Below are positions 18,156 to 27,600 of a stretch of DNA of 64,000 nt, one piece after another. The stretch's first letter is position 1; each line of letters begins with the position of its first letter. The translations under genes and the position numbers were made by a program. The notes below the pieces were generated by a model that was not told the origin of the DNA, did no database searches, and saw nothing but the letters and a program-made list of their open reading frames with translations. Source of the stretch: Seonamhaeicola sp. S2-3 (GTDB lineage Bacteria; Bacteroidota; Bacteroidia; Flavobacteriales; Flavobacteriaceae); the NCBI RefSeq assembly GCF_001971785.1, contig NZ_CP019389.1, positions 3,173,001 to 3,237,000 of the forward strand, written 5' to 3'.

Positions 18156-18803
18156 ATGGAAACAGATTTAAGTAATTATAGAAAGTCTTATGAAAAGGGT
18201 GAGTTACTATTAAATGAAGTACCCGAAAACCCTATGGAATTGTTTCAAAAATGGTTTTTTGAAGTGGATAAGTTTTTTACAGAAGATGAAACTAATGCCA
18301 TGACAATTTCTACTTTTGGCCTTGATGGATACCCCAAAAATAGGGTAGTATTGCTTAAGAAATACACCTATGAAGGTTTTATTTTTTATACCAATTATTT
18401 AAGTGAAAAGGGAAGAGCAATAGAACAAAATCCTAATGTTTGTTTATCGTTTTTTTGGCATGGTGCAGAACGTCAAATTATTATTAAAGGGAAGGCTGAA
18501 AAAATTGCTGAAAATTTAAGCGATGGTTATTTTGAATCTAGACCACGTGGTAGCCAATTGGGGGCTTTAGCATCAAACCAAAGTGAAATTATTGAAAGCC
18601 GAGAATCTTTAGATAAAAAATTATCTGACTTAGAAATTAAGTATAATGGTAAAGAAATACCAAGACCAAAAAACTGGGGAGGTTATATTGTAAAACCAGT
18701 TGAATTTGAATTTTGGCAAGGTAGGCCTAATAGATTACATGATAGAATTAGATATACACTTCAGCCAGATTATAATTGGCAAATAAATCGATTATCTCCT
18801 TAA
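18156..18803 (+). CDS. pdxH: Pyridoxamine 5'-phosphate oxidase
   Basis: FMN-dependent oxidase that converts pyridoxamine or pyridoxine 5'-phosphate to pyridoxal 5'-phosphate (vitamin B6 salvage and synthesis). Recognised by NAMTISTFGLDGYPKNRVVLLK, the FMN-binding FFWHGAERQIIIKGKAEKI, SRPRGSQLGALASNQS and the C-terminal family signature EFWQGRPNRLHDR with RLSP at the end. The ATG at 18156 gives 215 residues, the normal length. An in-frame TTG at 18138 would add MLFCII, which is not family-like and overlaps a -7-like sequence (18141-18148), so I reject it. It stands alone, divergent from the 137-residue gene. Confidence 0.95.
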   Translation: METDLSNYRKSYEKGELLLNEVPENPMELFQKWFFEVDKFFTEDETNAMTISTFGLDGYPKNRVVLLKKYTYEGFIFYTNYLSEKGRAIEQNPNVCLSFFWHGAERQIIIKGKAEKIAENLSDGYFESRPRGSQLGALASNQSEIIESRESLDKKLSDLEIKYNGKEIPRPKNWGGYIVKPVEFEFWQGRPNRLHDRIRYTLQPDYNWQINRLSP

Positions 18804-18844
18804 TTAATCCGATTAAATGCAGATTTGAATACTTTAAACTACAC

Positions 18845-18896
18845 TTAATCGTTAAAATATGTTTTTTATCGATTTGAAATATGTCGTTTATCGAAT
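18845..18896 (+). promoter_or_regulatory. Cluster of ATCGA-containing motifs upstream of the CAP lipoprotein
   Basis: TTAATCG (18845), TTTTTATCGATTTG (18863-18876) and GTTTATCGAATTT (18886-18898) lie in 52 bases. Similar sequences occur upstream of several other genes in this window (34127-34340, 34891, 35574, 41174). A regulator-binding site is possible; not proven. Confidence 0.35.
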
Positions 18897-18968
18897 TTAA
18901 TATTTAATATATGCAGTAGCAGTACATAGTTAATAACTTTATAAGACCAAATCTAAATTTACCTACTT

Positions 18969-19463
18969 ATGAAGTTGTTAACAAAATTGCCATTATTGGC
19001 ACTGTTAGCTGTTTTGAGTTTTTCTTGCTCAACAGACAGTTTTGATGATAAGGCCGAAGAAATAGAGTTAAGCCTTATTACACCCGAAACAAAATCAATA
19101 GAAATTGAAATTTTAGAGTATATTAATAACCACAGGCTATCTTTAGGTTTAAATCCTTTAGAGGATATGACCATAGTTAAGTCTGTTGCATACAGTCATA
19201 CAGATTATATGCTTGATACAGGAGAGGTTTCTCATGATTATTTTTATACACGTAGTAATTATTTAAAAGAAAATGCCGGAGCTGTAAAAGTATCTGAAAA
19301 TGTTGCTTACGGTTATAGTACTGCAGAAACCGTTGTAAACGCATGGTTAAAAAGTGAAGGTCATAAAGCCAATATAGAAGGTGATTTTACTAATTGTGAT
19401 GTTGCTGCTGAAATGAATGAAAAAGGCAGATGGTATTTCACCAATATTTTCATAAAAAAATAA
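18969..19463 (+). CDS. CAP-domain (SCP-like) lipoprotein
   Basis: A 164-residue lipoprotein with signal peptide and lipobox LSFSC (Cys at about residue 20). The mature part is a CAP/SCP-like domain (about 40-164): EILEYINNHRLSLGLNPL, then AYSHTDYMLDTGEVSHD, the ENVAYGY motif, WLKSEGHKANIEGDF and a final FTNIFIKK strand. The two His residues (in AYSHTDYM and SEGHKANI) and the Glu residues that line the CAP cavity are present. Bacterial CAP lipoproteins of this kind are of uncertain function. It is monocistronic, with ATCGA-type motifs upstream and a strong terminator about 140 bases downstream. Confidence 0.88.
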   Translation: MKLLTKLPLLALLAVLSFSCSTDSFDDKAEEIELSLITPETKSIEIEILEYINNHRLSLGLNPLEDMTIVKSVAYSHTDYMLDTGEVSHDYFYTRSNYLKENAGAVKVSENVAYGYSTAETVVNAWLKSEGHKANIEGDFTNCDVAAEMNEKGRWYFTNIFIKK

Positions 19464-19605
19464 CGCTGCTTTATTAGTTGCGTAAACCTTATAACCTTAT
19501 TTGATTTACTGATTATTAGCAGCTTTACATAATAGAGGTATTGTGTAATTAAAAAATTAAATAGGTTATTTTAATGACTTTTTGTTGTTAAATTTAGCTT
19601 TAGGT

Positions 19606-19635
19606 AAAACCCTTTCAGAAATGAAAGGGTTTTTT
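19606..19635 (+). terminator. Terminator after the CAP lipoprotein gene
   Basis: A 12-bp stem (19606-19617 with 19622-19633) closed by a GAAA tetraloop; the 3' arm runs into T residues. It could act on both strands. The 140 bases between the gene and the hairpin show nothing else. Confidence 0.85.
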
Positions 19636-19691
19636 ATTATACAGTTATTTTTTGAGCGTTAGTTTGTTTTAAAGCTTCTTAGTATATAAAA

Positions 19692-19728
19692 ACAAAAACC
19701 ATCAATAGAATTAATCTAATGATGGTTT
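19692..19728 (-). terminator. Terminator of the adhesin operon
   Basis: A 9-bp stem AAACCATCA/TGATGGTTT with a 14-nt loop is followed on the minus strand by the T-rich tract TTTTTGTTTTT. It lies 22 bases beyond the last gene of the five-gene operon. Confidence 0.8.
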
Positions 19729-19750
19729 ATGAGTTGTAATATATTATAAG

Positions 19751-21670
19751 CTATTTCATTTTTATAACAATAAATTGTGTACGGCGGTTTAATTGATGTT
19801 CTTCTTCGGTACATTTAACGGTTCCATCACATTTATTGGTTAGTTTTTCTTCACCGTAGCCTTTGTATTCTGTAATTCTGGAAGGATCTACACCGTTTTT
19901 AATTAAATAGTCGTATGTTGCTTTTGCTCTTTCTTGAGAAAGAATAAGATTATAAGCATCAGGTCCTCTAGAGTCTGTATGAGATTCTATTTTAATAACC
20001 ATATTAGGGTAAACATTCATCATTAAATTAACAATCCTGTTTAATTCTACTGTACCATCTTCTCTAATATTATATTTATTAAAATCGAAGTAAATAGGAT
20101 ACAGTTCTTCAATAGGTATATCTTCAATAGAAACTGGATTTAAAGTTATATCTGTTGTTATGCTTGTTACACTTCTTTTAACTCCTTTTGAGGTAACATT
20201 TTGACTGTTATCAACATAGTTTTCCTTTTTAGTATCAAGAATATAATTGGTGTCTCTATCAATATTTATTTGATAATAACCGTTTTCATCAGTAATTAAG
20301 TCGGCAATTTTATTACCACCAATATCTTTTAAAGTAACCAATGCGTTAGATACGGGTTCATTGTTATTGGCATCTGTTACGGTGCCTTCAATAATTAAAT
20401 TAGGAATTCTATCATAAGCATAAATATCATCACTACCAACGCCACCATTTCTATTAGAAGCAAAGAAACCAGACAAACCATCTTCATTCATAAAGAAGGA
20501 AAAATCATCTTTACTGGAGTTTACTGGTACGCCTAAGTTTATTACGCTTACTATATTGTTGTTTTTATCTAAAACAGTTCCAAAAATATCCAACATACCT
20601 AAACCAGGGTGACCATCTGAAGCAAAGAATAAAATGCCTTCACTGTTTACAAAAGGGAAACGTTCATTTTTATTAGTATTAATTATATTTCCTGCGTTTT
20701 GTGGTGTTCCGTATGTGCCATCGTCTTTTATATCAACGTAATAAATATCAGATCCACCATATCCTCCAGGCATATCTGAAGCAAAATATAATTTTGTTTC
20801 GTCATGACTTAAAGCAGGATGCCCATTAGAATATGAATTATTATTAAAACTAAGTTCTTCAATATTAGTCCATTCGCCATCAATTAATGAGGCTTTATAA
20901 ATTTTTAAATTTGTAATACCATTTTGGTCATTTCCTAAAGTATTTTTGTTATAGTCATTTCTAGAGAAATACATGGTTTTACCATCTTTAGTGATGGTAA
21001 TAGGACCTTCATGATAAATGCTATTTACATCTCCTTTTAATTTAGATTTATGGTTTACAATACTATCAGTACGATTACTTGTTGTATAGATATCTAGAAA
21101 AGGTTCTCCATTCCATCCATAAATATGTTTAGAAGAAACACCTTCGTCTCTTGATGAAGCAAAATAAATAGTACCGTTATGCTCATAGGCTCCAAAATCT
21201 GCATATTTTGAGTTGAACTTAACATCGGTTAAAAAATATTGTTGTTTAGCATTGAATATAGAGCTGATAAAATCTTCGTCTTTTGAAAAATTAAGATCAT
21301 TAATTTTGCCACCCTCTTTCTTGTATTTACGTAACCATTTGCGAGATTCTTTATAGTTTTTAACCCCTCTTAATGCTTGTGCATAGTTATAATAATATGC
21401 TATAGGAATATTTTTTTGCTCAACTACTTTTTTATAGTAAACAACAGCACTATCAGGGTTACGCATAAAAGCATAACTATCGGCTAATTGTCTTGTAGCA
21501 TAATCTGCATTATAGTTTTTATTTATAAGTTCATGATATACTTCTGCAGCATCTGCAAAAGCAAATTTGTTAAATAGATTATCTGCCTTTTTTTGAAAGC
21601 CATATTGTGCGTAGGTTGTAATACTAATTAGTATAGCAAAACAGGCTAATATGTAATTTTTTAATTTCAT
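19751..21670 (-). CDS. PorE-like OmpA protein, copy 2 (TPR-propeller-CRD-OmpA)
   Basis: A 639-residue envelope protein: signal peptide (1-21), TPR-like helices (about 25-130, YHELINKNYNADYATRQLADSYAFM), WD40-like PD40 beta-propeller repeats (about 150-420, such as KLYFASDMPGGYGGSDIYYV), a carboxypeptidase-regulatory-like domain (about 425-505, IEGTVTDANNNEPVSNALVTL) and a C-terminal OmpA peptidoglycan-binding domain (about 530-635). The latter has IESHTDSRG and SQERAKATYDYL, which supply the Asp and Arg that bind diaminopimelate. This domain order is that of PorE of the T9SS. It is the last gene of the adhesin operon and a tandem paralogue of the gene before it. Likely role: linking the adhesin/SprF complex to peptidoglycan (inference). 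Confidence 0.88.
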   Translation of the reverse strand: MKLKNYILACFAILISITTYAQYGFQKKADNLFNKFAFADAAEVYHELINKNYNADYATRQLADSYAFMRNPDSAVVYYKKVVEQKNIPIAYYYNYAQALRGVKNYKESRKWLRKYKKEGGKINDLNFSKDEDFISSIFNAKQQYFLTDVKFNSKYADFGAYEHNGTIYFASSRDEGVSSKHIYGWNGEPFLDIYTTSNRTDSIVNHKSKLKGDVNSIYHEGPITITKDGKTMYFSRNDYNKNTLGNDQNGITNLKIYKASLIDGEWTNIEELSFNNNSYSNGHPALSHDETKLYFASDMPGGYGGSDIYYVDIKDDGTYGTPQNAGNIINTNKNERFPFVNSEGILFFASDGHPGLGMLDIFGTVLDKNNNIVSVINLGVPVNSSKDDFSFFMNEDGLSGFFASNRNGGVGSDDIYAYDRIPNLIIEGTVTDANNNEPVSNALVTLKDIGGNKIADLITDENGYYQINIDRDTNYILDTKKENYVDNSQNVTSKGVKRSVTSITTDITLNPVSIEDIPIEELYPIYFDFNKYNIREDGTVELNRIVNLMMNVYPNMVIKIESHTDSRGPDAYNLILSQERAKATYDYLIKNGVDPSRITEYKGYGEEKLTNKCDGTVKCTEEEHQLNRRTQFIVIKMK

Positions 21671-21734
21671 GGGGTCTTTTTTAAATTAAAAATCTACTGG
21701 TTATAGTTATGTAACCACACAAATAGGTGTGAGT

Positions 21735-23651
21735 TTATTCCATTTTTACCACAATAAATTGTGTACGACGGTTTAATTGATGTTCTTCTTCTTCACATTT
21801 TGCGCCATCTTCACATCCATTTGTTAATCTACGTTCACCAAAACCTTCATGTGCAGTAATTCTAGCAGGATCTATGCCGTTAGAAATTAAATACTCATAG
21901 GTAGAGTTAGCTCTATCAATAGATAATTTATCGTTATAAGTAAGCGCACCTCTAGAGTCTGTATGTGATTCAATTCTAATGACCATTTCTGGATAATCAT
22001 TAGTCATTAAATCAACTATTTTATCAAGCTCTTCAGCAGCATCTTTACGTATTTTATGACTATCAAAATCAAAATAAATGGTATTTAATTCTGCTAATTT
22101 CACCACGTTAGGAACGGGGTTTAATAATAAATTAGCATTAATAGTAGTTAACTCCGTTTGAATGTTTTTCGAAGTGAATTCTCTATAATCTTCAATATAT
22201 TTATCTTGGTTTGCAACAATTTTATAATCTTGATTTCTATCTATATTTATTTGATAAAAACCGTTTTCATCAGTTTCCATATAAGCAATTTGGTTGCCTT
22301 TATCATCAAATAAAGTAATTTTTGCACCTTCTATAGGTTGTGTGTTAATTGCATCTGTAACTACCCCTTCCACATGTAAAGTTGGTTCTCTATGGTAGGC
22401 ATAAATATCATCAGAACCACGACCACCAGCTCTATTTGAAGCAAAATAACCAGTTATTCCGTTAGGGTTCATAGTGAATGAAAAATCATCTTTGTTTGAG
22501 TTAATAGGTACTCCTAAATTAACTACATCGGCAATGTTACCTTCTTCATCTTTAATAGTTGCAAAAATGTCTAAAAGCCCTAAACCGGTATGTCCATCAG
22601 AAGAAAAGAATAATACATCTTCTTGATTCATAAAAGGAAAACCTTCAGCATTTTCTGTATTTACTATTGGTCCCAGATTTTTAGGTTCTCCCAGAGAGCC
22701 ATCAGGATTAATGTCAACTACATAAATATCAGATCCTCCATATCCACCTGGTCTGTCTGAGGCAAAATAAAGTTTGTTATCATCTTTATTTAGAGCAGGG
22801 TGTTGCGTTGAAAAAGCATCACTGTTTATTGAAAGGTCTTCAATATCTGTCCATATACTGTCTCTATAAGTAGCACGGTATATTTTCATATTGGTCATGC
22901 CTTTTTTATCTTTAAATTCAATTTGATTACTGAAGTTATTACTAGAGTAGTACATGTGTTTACCGTCTTTAGTAATGGTAACTGGTCCATCATGATAGAT
23001 GGAGTTAACATCACCTTTTAATTTACCTGTGTGATCTACATTTTTTCTAGAACCAACATCTGTTACATAAACATCTAAAAAAGGCTGTTCATTCCAACCG
23101 TATAAGCGTTTTATAGAAACGCCTTCATCTCTAGAAGAAGCAAAATATACTTTGCCATTATGCTCAAAAGCACCAAAATCACTATATTTTGAGTTAAATC
23201 TAACTCTATCTAAAAAATATTGCTTTTTAGCATTGAAAACACTGGTAATAAAATTTGCGTCTTTTGAGAAGTCGTTAGAATTTACAACACCTCCAGAATC
23301 TTTATATCTCTTTAACCAGATACTAGATTCTTTATATTTTTTAATACCACGTAAAGCTTGAGCATAGCGATAATAATAATCGATAGGAACATTTTCTTGT
23401 TTAACAACACTTTTGTAATAACGAGACGCATTTTTAGGGTCTCTCATTAAAGCATAACAATCTGCTAAACGTCTTGTAGCGTAGTCTTTATTATAATTTT
23501 TTTGAATAAGCTCCTGGTAAACTTTAGCAGCTTTAACAAAAGAAAATTTGTTAAATAAAGTGTCTGCTCTTTTTTGTCTTCCTTGTTGAGGGAAAGCAGA
23601 AAAACTTAAAGCTAATGTGATACAAACTAATATGTAATGTTTTGATCTCAT
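21735..23651 (-). CDS. PorE-like OmpA protein, copy 1
   Basis: A 638-residue paralogue of the following gene, colinear along its whole length: signal peptide (1-22), TPR region, PD40 propeller (KLYFASDRPGGYGGSDIYVV), carboxypeptidase-regulatory-like domain (VEGVVTDAINTQPIEGAKIT) and OmpA domain with IESHTDSRGALTYNDKLSIDRA. Both copies end in the same NRRTQFIVVK-type strand. The gene starts 13 bases after the SprF-like gene's stop and ends 64 bases before copy 2, so all are in one transcript. The two copies arose by tandem duplication but have diverged over their full length, so the duplication is not recent. An envelope anchoring role is inferred. Confidence 0.88.
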   Translation of the reverse strand: MRSKHYILVCITLALSFSAFPQQGRQKRADTLFNKFSFVKAAKVYQELIQKNYNKDYATRRLADCYALMRDPKNASRYYKSVVKQENVPIDYYYRYAQALRGIKKYKESSIWLKRYKDSGGVVNSNDFSKDANFITSVFNAKKQYFLDRVRFNSKYSDFGAFEHNGKVYFASSRDEGVSIKRLYGWNEQPFLDVYVTDVGSRKNVDHTGKLKGDVNSIYHDGPVTITKDGKHMYYSSNNFSNQIEFKDKKGMTNMKIYRATYRDSIWTDIEDLSINSDAFSTQHPALNKDDNKLYFASDRPGGYGGSDIYVVDINPDGSLGEPKNLGPIVNTENAEGFPFMNQEDVLFFSSDGHTGLGLLDIFATIKDEEGNIADVVNLGVPINSNKDDFSFTMNPNGITGYFASNRAGGRGSDDIYAYHREPTLHVEGVVTDAINTQPIEGAKITLFDDKGNQIAYMETDENGFYQINIDRNQDYKIVANQDKYIEDYREFTSKNIQTELTTINANLLLNPVPNVVKLAELNTIYFDFDSHKIRKDAAEELDKIVDLMTNDYPEMVIRIESHTDSRGALTYNDKLSIDRANSTYEYLISNGIDPARITAHEGFGERRLTNGCEDGAKCEEEEHQLNRRTQFIVVKME

Positions 23652-23664
23652 ATCATGATTTATA

Positions 23665-24594
23665 TTAGAAATATCTTGGTGATTTTAGTTTAGAACTTAA
23701 GAACTTAAATTCATACATTAATAAAATTTCATGAGTTCCAGATGTATAATCTGCAATGTCAGAAATTGGTTTTTCATAGGCATAACCTATACGTAATTGT
23801 CTAGATATTTGAAAATCTGCAATACCACCAATAGCAGCTGTTTGTTCATTAATTCTATAAGAACCACCTAGCCATAACTTCTCATTAAACAAGAAGTTTG
23901 CTGTTAAATCAAAAGACATTGGAGCTCCGTTAGTGGCTTTAATTAAACCAGCTGGTTTAAATTTAATGTTTTTACTTAGGTCTATTACTCCACCAACTGT
24001 AAAGTAGTAACTAATACGTTCTAAAGCTTCAAAATCATCATTTTTGTTGCTAAAGTCATTATTTAATATTCTTGGAGCAGATAAACCTGCATAAATTCTA
24101 TTAGTACTCCAATAAACACCGGCACCTAAATTGGGTGTCCATCTGTCTTCTGTACCATAAATTAAGGGGTCATTTTGATTATCTGGATCTAGACGAAAAT
24201 CTGTATCAAAACTAAACTGTGTAAAACCAGCTTTTAATCCGAATGATAATTTACCATCATAACCAGTTGGTATTGAATATGAGAAATCTCCGTATAGGTA
24301 TGAAAAGTTTTGCGGACCTAAATCATCTTCTATAAAAGATAATCCTAAACCAATTCTATCATTACGTAAAGGAGTATGAATTGAAAAAGTTTGAGTTATT
24401 GGCCCACCTTTGAAACCAACCCATTGGCTACGGTGTAATCCAACAATACTTAAAGCCTCTCTACTACCAGCATAGGCAGGATTTACAGAAATTGTATTGT
24501 ACATGTATTGTGTAAATTGAGGTAATTGCTGCGCAATTCCTGAAGCACAACCAAACAATGCAAAGGCTAATATTAAATGTTTTAAACGTGTCAT
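23665..24594 (-). CDS. PorP/SprF-family outer-membrane protein
   Basis: A 309-residue outer-membrane beta-barrel of the PorP/SprF family. It has a signal peptide (about 1-21) and the family hallmark LPQFTQYMYNTISVNPAYAGSREALSIVGLHRSQWVGF (residues about 23-60 in total). The GAPxTQTFSIHTPL-like segment follows, then repeated barrel strands and a last segment SGTHEILLMYEF typical of the family. It lies 14 bases after the giant adhesin stop. In Flavobacterium johnsoniae, sprF sits directly after sprB and is required for SprB to reach the surface; the order here is the same, so this is probably the dedicated partner of the 2891-residue adhesin. Confidence 0.93.
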   Translation of the reverse strand: MTRLKHLILAFALFGCASGIAQQLPQFTQYMYNTISVNPAYAGSREALSIVGLHRSQWVGFKGGPITQTFSIHTPLRNDRIGLGLSFIEDDLGPQNFSYLYGDFSYSIPTGYDGKLSFGLKAGFTQFSFDTDFRLDPDNQNDPLIYGTEDRWTPNLGAGVYWSTNRIYAGLSAPRILNNDFSNKNDDFEALERISYYFTVGGVIDLSKNIKFKPAGLIKATNGAPMSFDLTANFLFNEKLWLGGSYRINEQTAAIGGIADFQISRQLRIGYAYEKPISDIADYTSGTHEILLMYEFKFLSSKLKSPRYF

Positions 24595-24608
24595 AGGTTA
24601 AGGTTTTT

Positions 24609-27600
24609 TTATTTGGTTCCAATATAAAGTGGTCCAGTAAATGGAGGCAATCCACTATCTTTTATAGTTATTATATAATAATATGTTCCATTAGGTACTT
24701 TACCAGCACTACCTACAGATGCTTTAGAGCTAGTACCATTCCAGTCATTTTGGTAATCATCAGACTCGTACACTAAAGCTCCCCATCTATTGAAGATTTT
24801 CACATTATATTCAAAACCACATAGTTCAATACCTTTTATTTCAAATGTTTCATTATAGGCATCTCCATTAGGAGTGATAGCAGTAGATATATCTACATCT
24901 TTTTCACCACACGGTAATACTACACAGTCTGCATGAATATTCATTGTTATTTCTGTGATACTTATACATCCTTCATTAGTGGTTGTGTATCTAAATCTAT
25001 AATCAATTCCACCGTCATCAGGTAAGAAATCAAAACTTAATTCTAAAGTTGTTGGGTCAAATATATTACCTGTTAATGTTGCCGCAGTATCACCTTCTAA
25101 CATTTCCCAAGTACCATTAGTGTTTAAATCTTCTGGTAATAAATCATTCATATTTATAATACCTTCATCAAAACACCAATCTGGAGCAACAATGTCTGTA
25201 ATTATTTCATCTAGTATAACATTGAGAGTTTGGGTGTATGTAGCTTCATTGTTACATTCATCTCTTACAGTCCATGTTCTAGTAATTACATAGTCTTCAT
25301 AAACATTTTCTTCATAAGTACTCGTTTCATTAAATACTACAGTTAAGTTACTAGAACTAGAACAGTTATCTTCAAATTCTAATTCTGGAGCATCAGGGAT
25401 GTCTGTACAACTCACCTCTAATGTTTCTTCATATGTAGAAGTTGGAGTAGGAGCTGTAGTATCTTGAACGGTAATTATTTGTGTGTGTGTTGTTGTTAAT
25501 CCACATTCATCAGTAGCTGTATAGGTTCTATTTATGATGTAATTGTTAGGACAATCTCCATCAGTTATTACGTCTTGAACAGTTACTTCTGCTTCACCAC
25601 AATTATCAGTGGCTGTTAAGGTTTCTACCTCTGGAATATTATCACATTCAACTGTGATATCAGTTGGAAGATTAGATTCAAATACCGGAGCTGTAGTATC
25701 TTGAACTATGATTGTTTGAGTATGTGTAGTTGTTAACCCACATTCATCAGTAGCCGTCCAAGTACGCGCAATAACATAGTTGTTAGGACAATCACCATCA
25801 GTTCTTACATCTTGTACAGTTACCGAAGCATTACCACAATTATCAGTGGCAGTTAAGATTTCTGCTTCAGGTACAGCATCACATTCTACAACTAAATTTG
25901 TAGGAGGAAGAGCTTCAACAAAAGTTGGTGGTGTTATATCTTGTACAGTTATGATTTGTACATGAGTTTTAGTTAATCCACAATCATCAGTCGCTGTATA
26001 AGTTCTTTTAATTGTGTAATTGTAAGGACAATCACCGTCAGTTCTTTCGTCTTGAACAGTTACTGTTGCATCACCACAATTATCAGTGGCAGTTAAGGTT
26101 TCTGCTTCAGGTATACCATCACATTCTACTGTAATGTCACCAGGTAATTCGGTTTGATCGAATTCAGGTGCTGTTAAATCAGATGTTGAAATTACCTGAT
26201 CTTTACTTACAGAGTTTCCACAAGCATCTGTAGCGGTCCAAGTACGAGTAATAGTATATGTACCTTCGCAAGGGCCTTCTGTTTTAACATCAGTAAATGT
26301 AATAACAGGATTGTCATCACAGTTATCAGTAGCTGTTGCTGTTCCAAATGAAACAGGTGATAAATCATCACTACATTCTGCAGAAACATTAGGTGGTAAT
26401 GTTAATTCAGGCGCAGTAGTATCTTGAACTGTAATGGTTTGCTGATGTGTAGCTGATACATCACAAATATTAGTTGCAACCCAAGTTCTTTCAAGAACAT
26501 AGCTACTAGCACAATCGCCATCTATTCTATTTTCAGTATATACAACATTAATTGCACCACAAGAATTTGAAGCTGTTAGAACTACAGGAGCAGGAACAGC
26601 ATCGCACTCTACTGTTATGTCTGTTGGTAAAGTAGCTTGATCAAATACTGGTTCTGTTGGTTTGGTAAATGTATATGTTGATGTTAGGGTGAAAGTTTCA
26701 CATAAATCTTCAACAGTCCACGTAATAGTTATAGATCCACCAGTACAGAAATCAATAGACTCATTGTTATAATCACTTGTAATTACTGGCGAACAACCAC
26801 CTGTAAGGCTTCCACTAATTATTCCTTGCTGAGAATTATACCAAGCAGCAATATCAGCATCAAGTTCTGCTTGAGCAGTACTTAAATCATCTGTATTAAA
26901 TTCACATGCATCTGAAGAATCATCAGAAAGCGGATCATAAGTAATAGTACTAGCAGGATTTAAAGTATAAGTAGCCGCCACATTAATATTTTCGCAAATA
27001 TCATCAATAGACCAAGTAATGGTTATAGAACCACCCATACACAAGTCAATCGACTGGTTGGTGAAGTTATGTGTTACCTCAGGAGATCCTCCAGTAAGGC
27101 TACTAGTAATAGTATTAGTTTGCTCAGTTACCCAATTGGCAATATCTGCATCAAGGTCTGTTTGCGCTATAGCTGGGTCATCTTTATCAAAGTCACAAGT
27201 ATCTACAGTTTTGTTAGAAGGATTAGTAAAACTAATACTTTCTGGTTGCGTAAATGTATAAGTTGCAGTGATGTTATTAATAGTTTCACATTTATCTGTA
27301 ATAGTCCAAGTAATGGTAACACTACCAGAAGAACAGAACGTTAATGTTTGTCCAGCATAATCGTTAGTAATTACAGGAGAACAACCTCCGGAAACACTTC
27401 CATTGATAGTTGTGTTTTGTGCATCTATCCACGCAGCAAGGTCAGCATCAAGGTTAGCTTGTGCTGTATCTGGGTCTGGATTATCAAACTCAGCCGCAGT
27501 AGAAGAATCATTAGATGGAGCTGTGTAAGTAATAGTGCTAGGAATAACATTAATAGTTTGTTCTAAAGATGAAGAGTTACCACAAGCATCAGTAATAGTA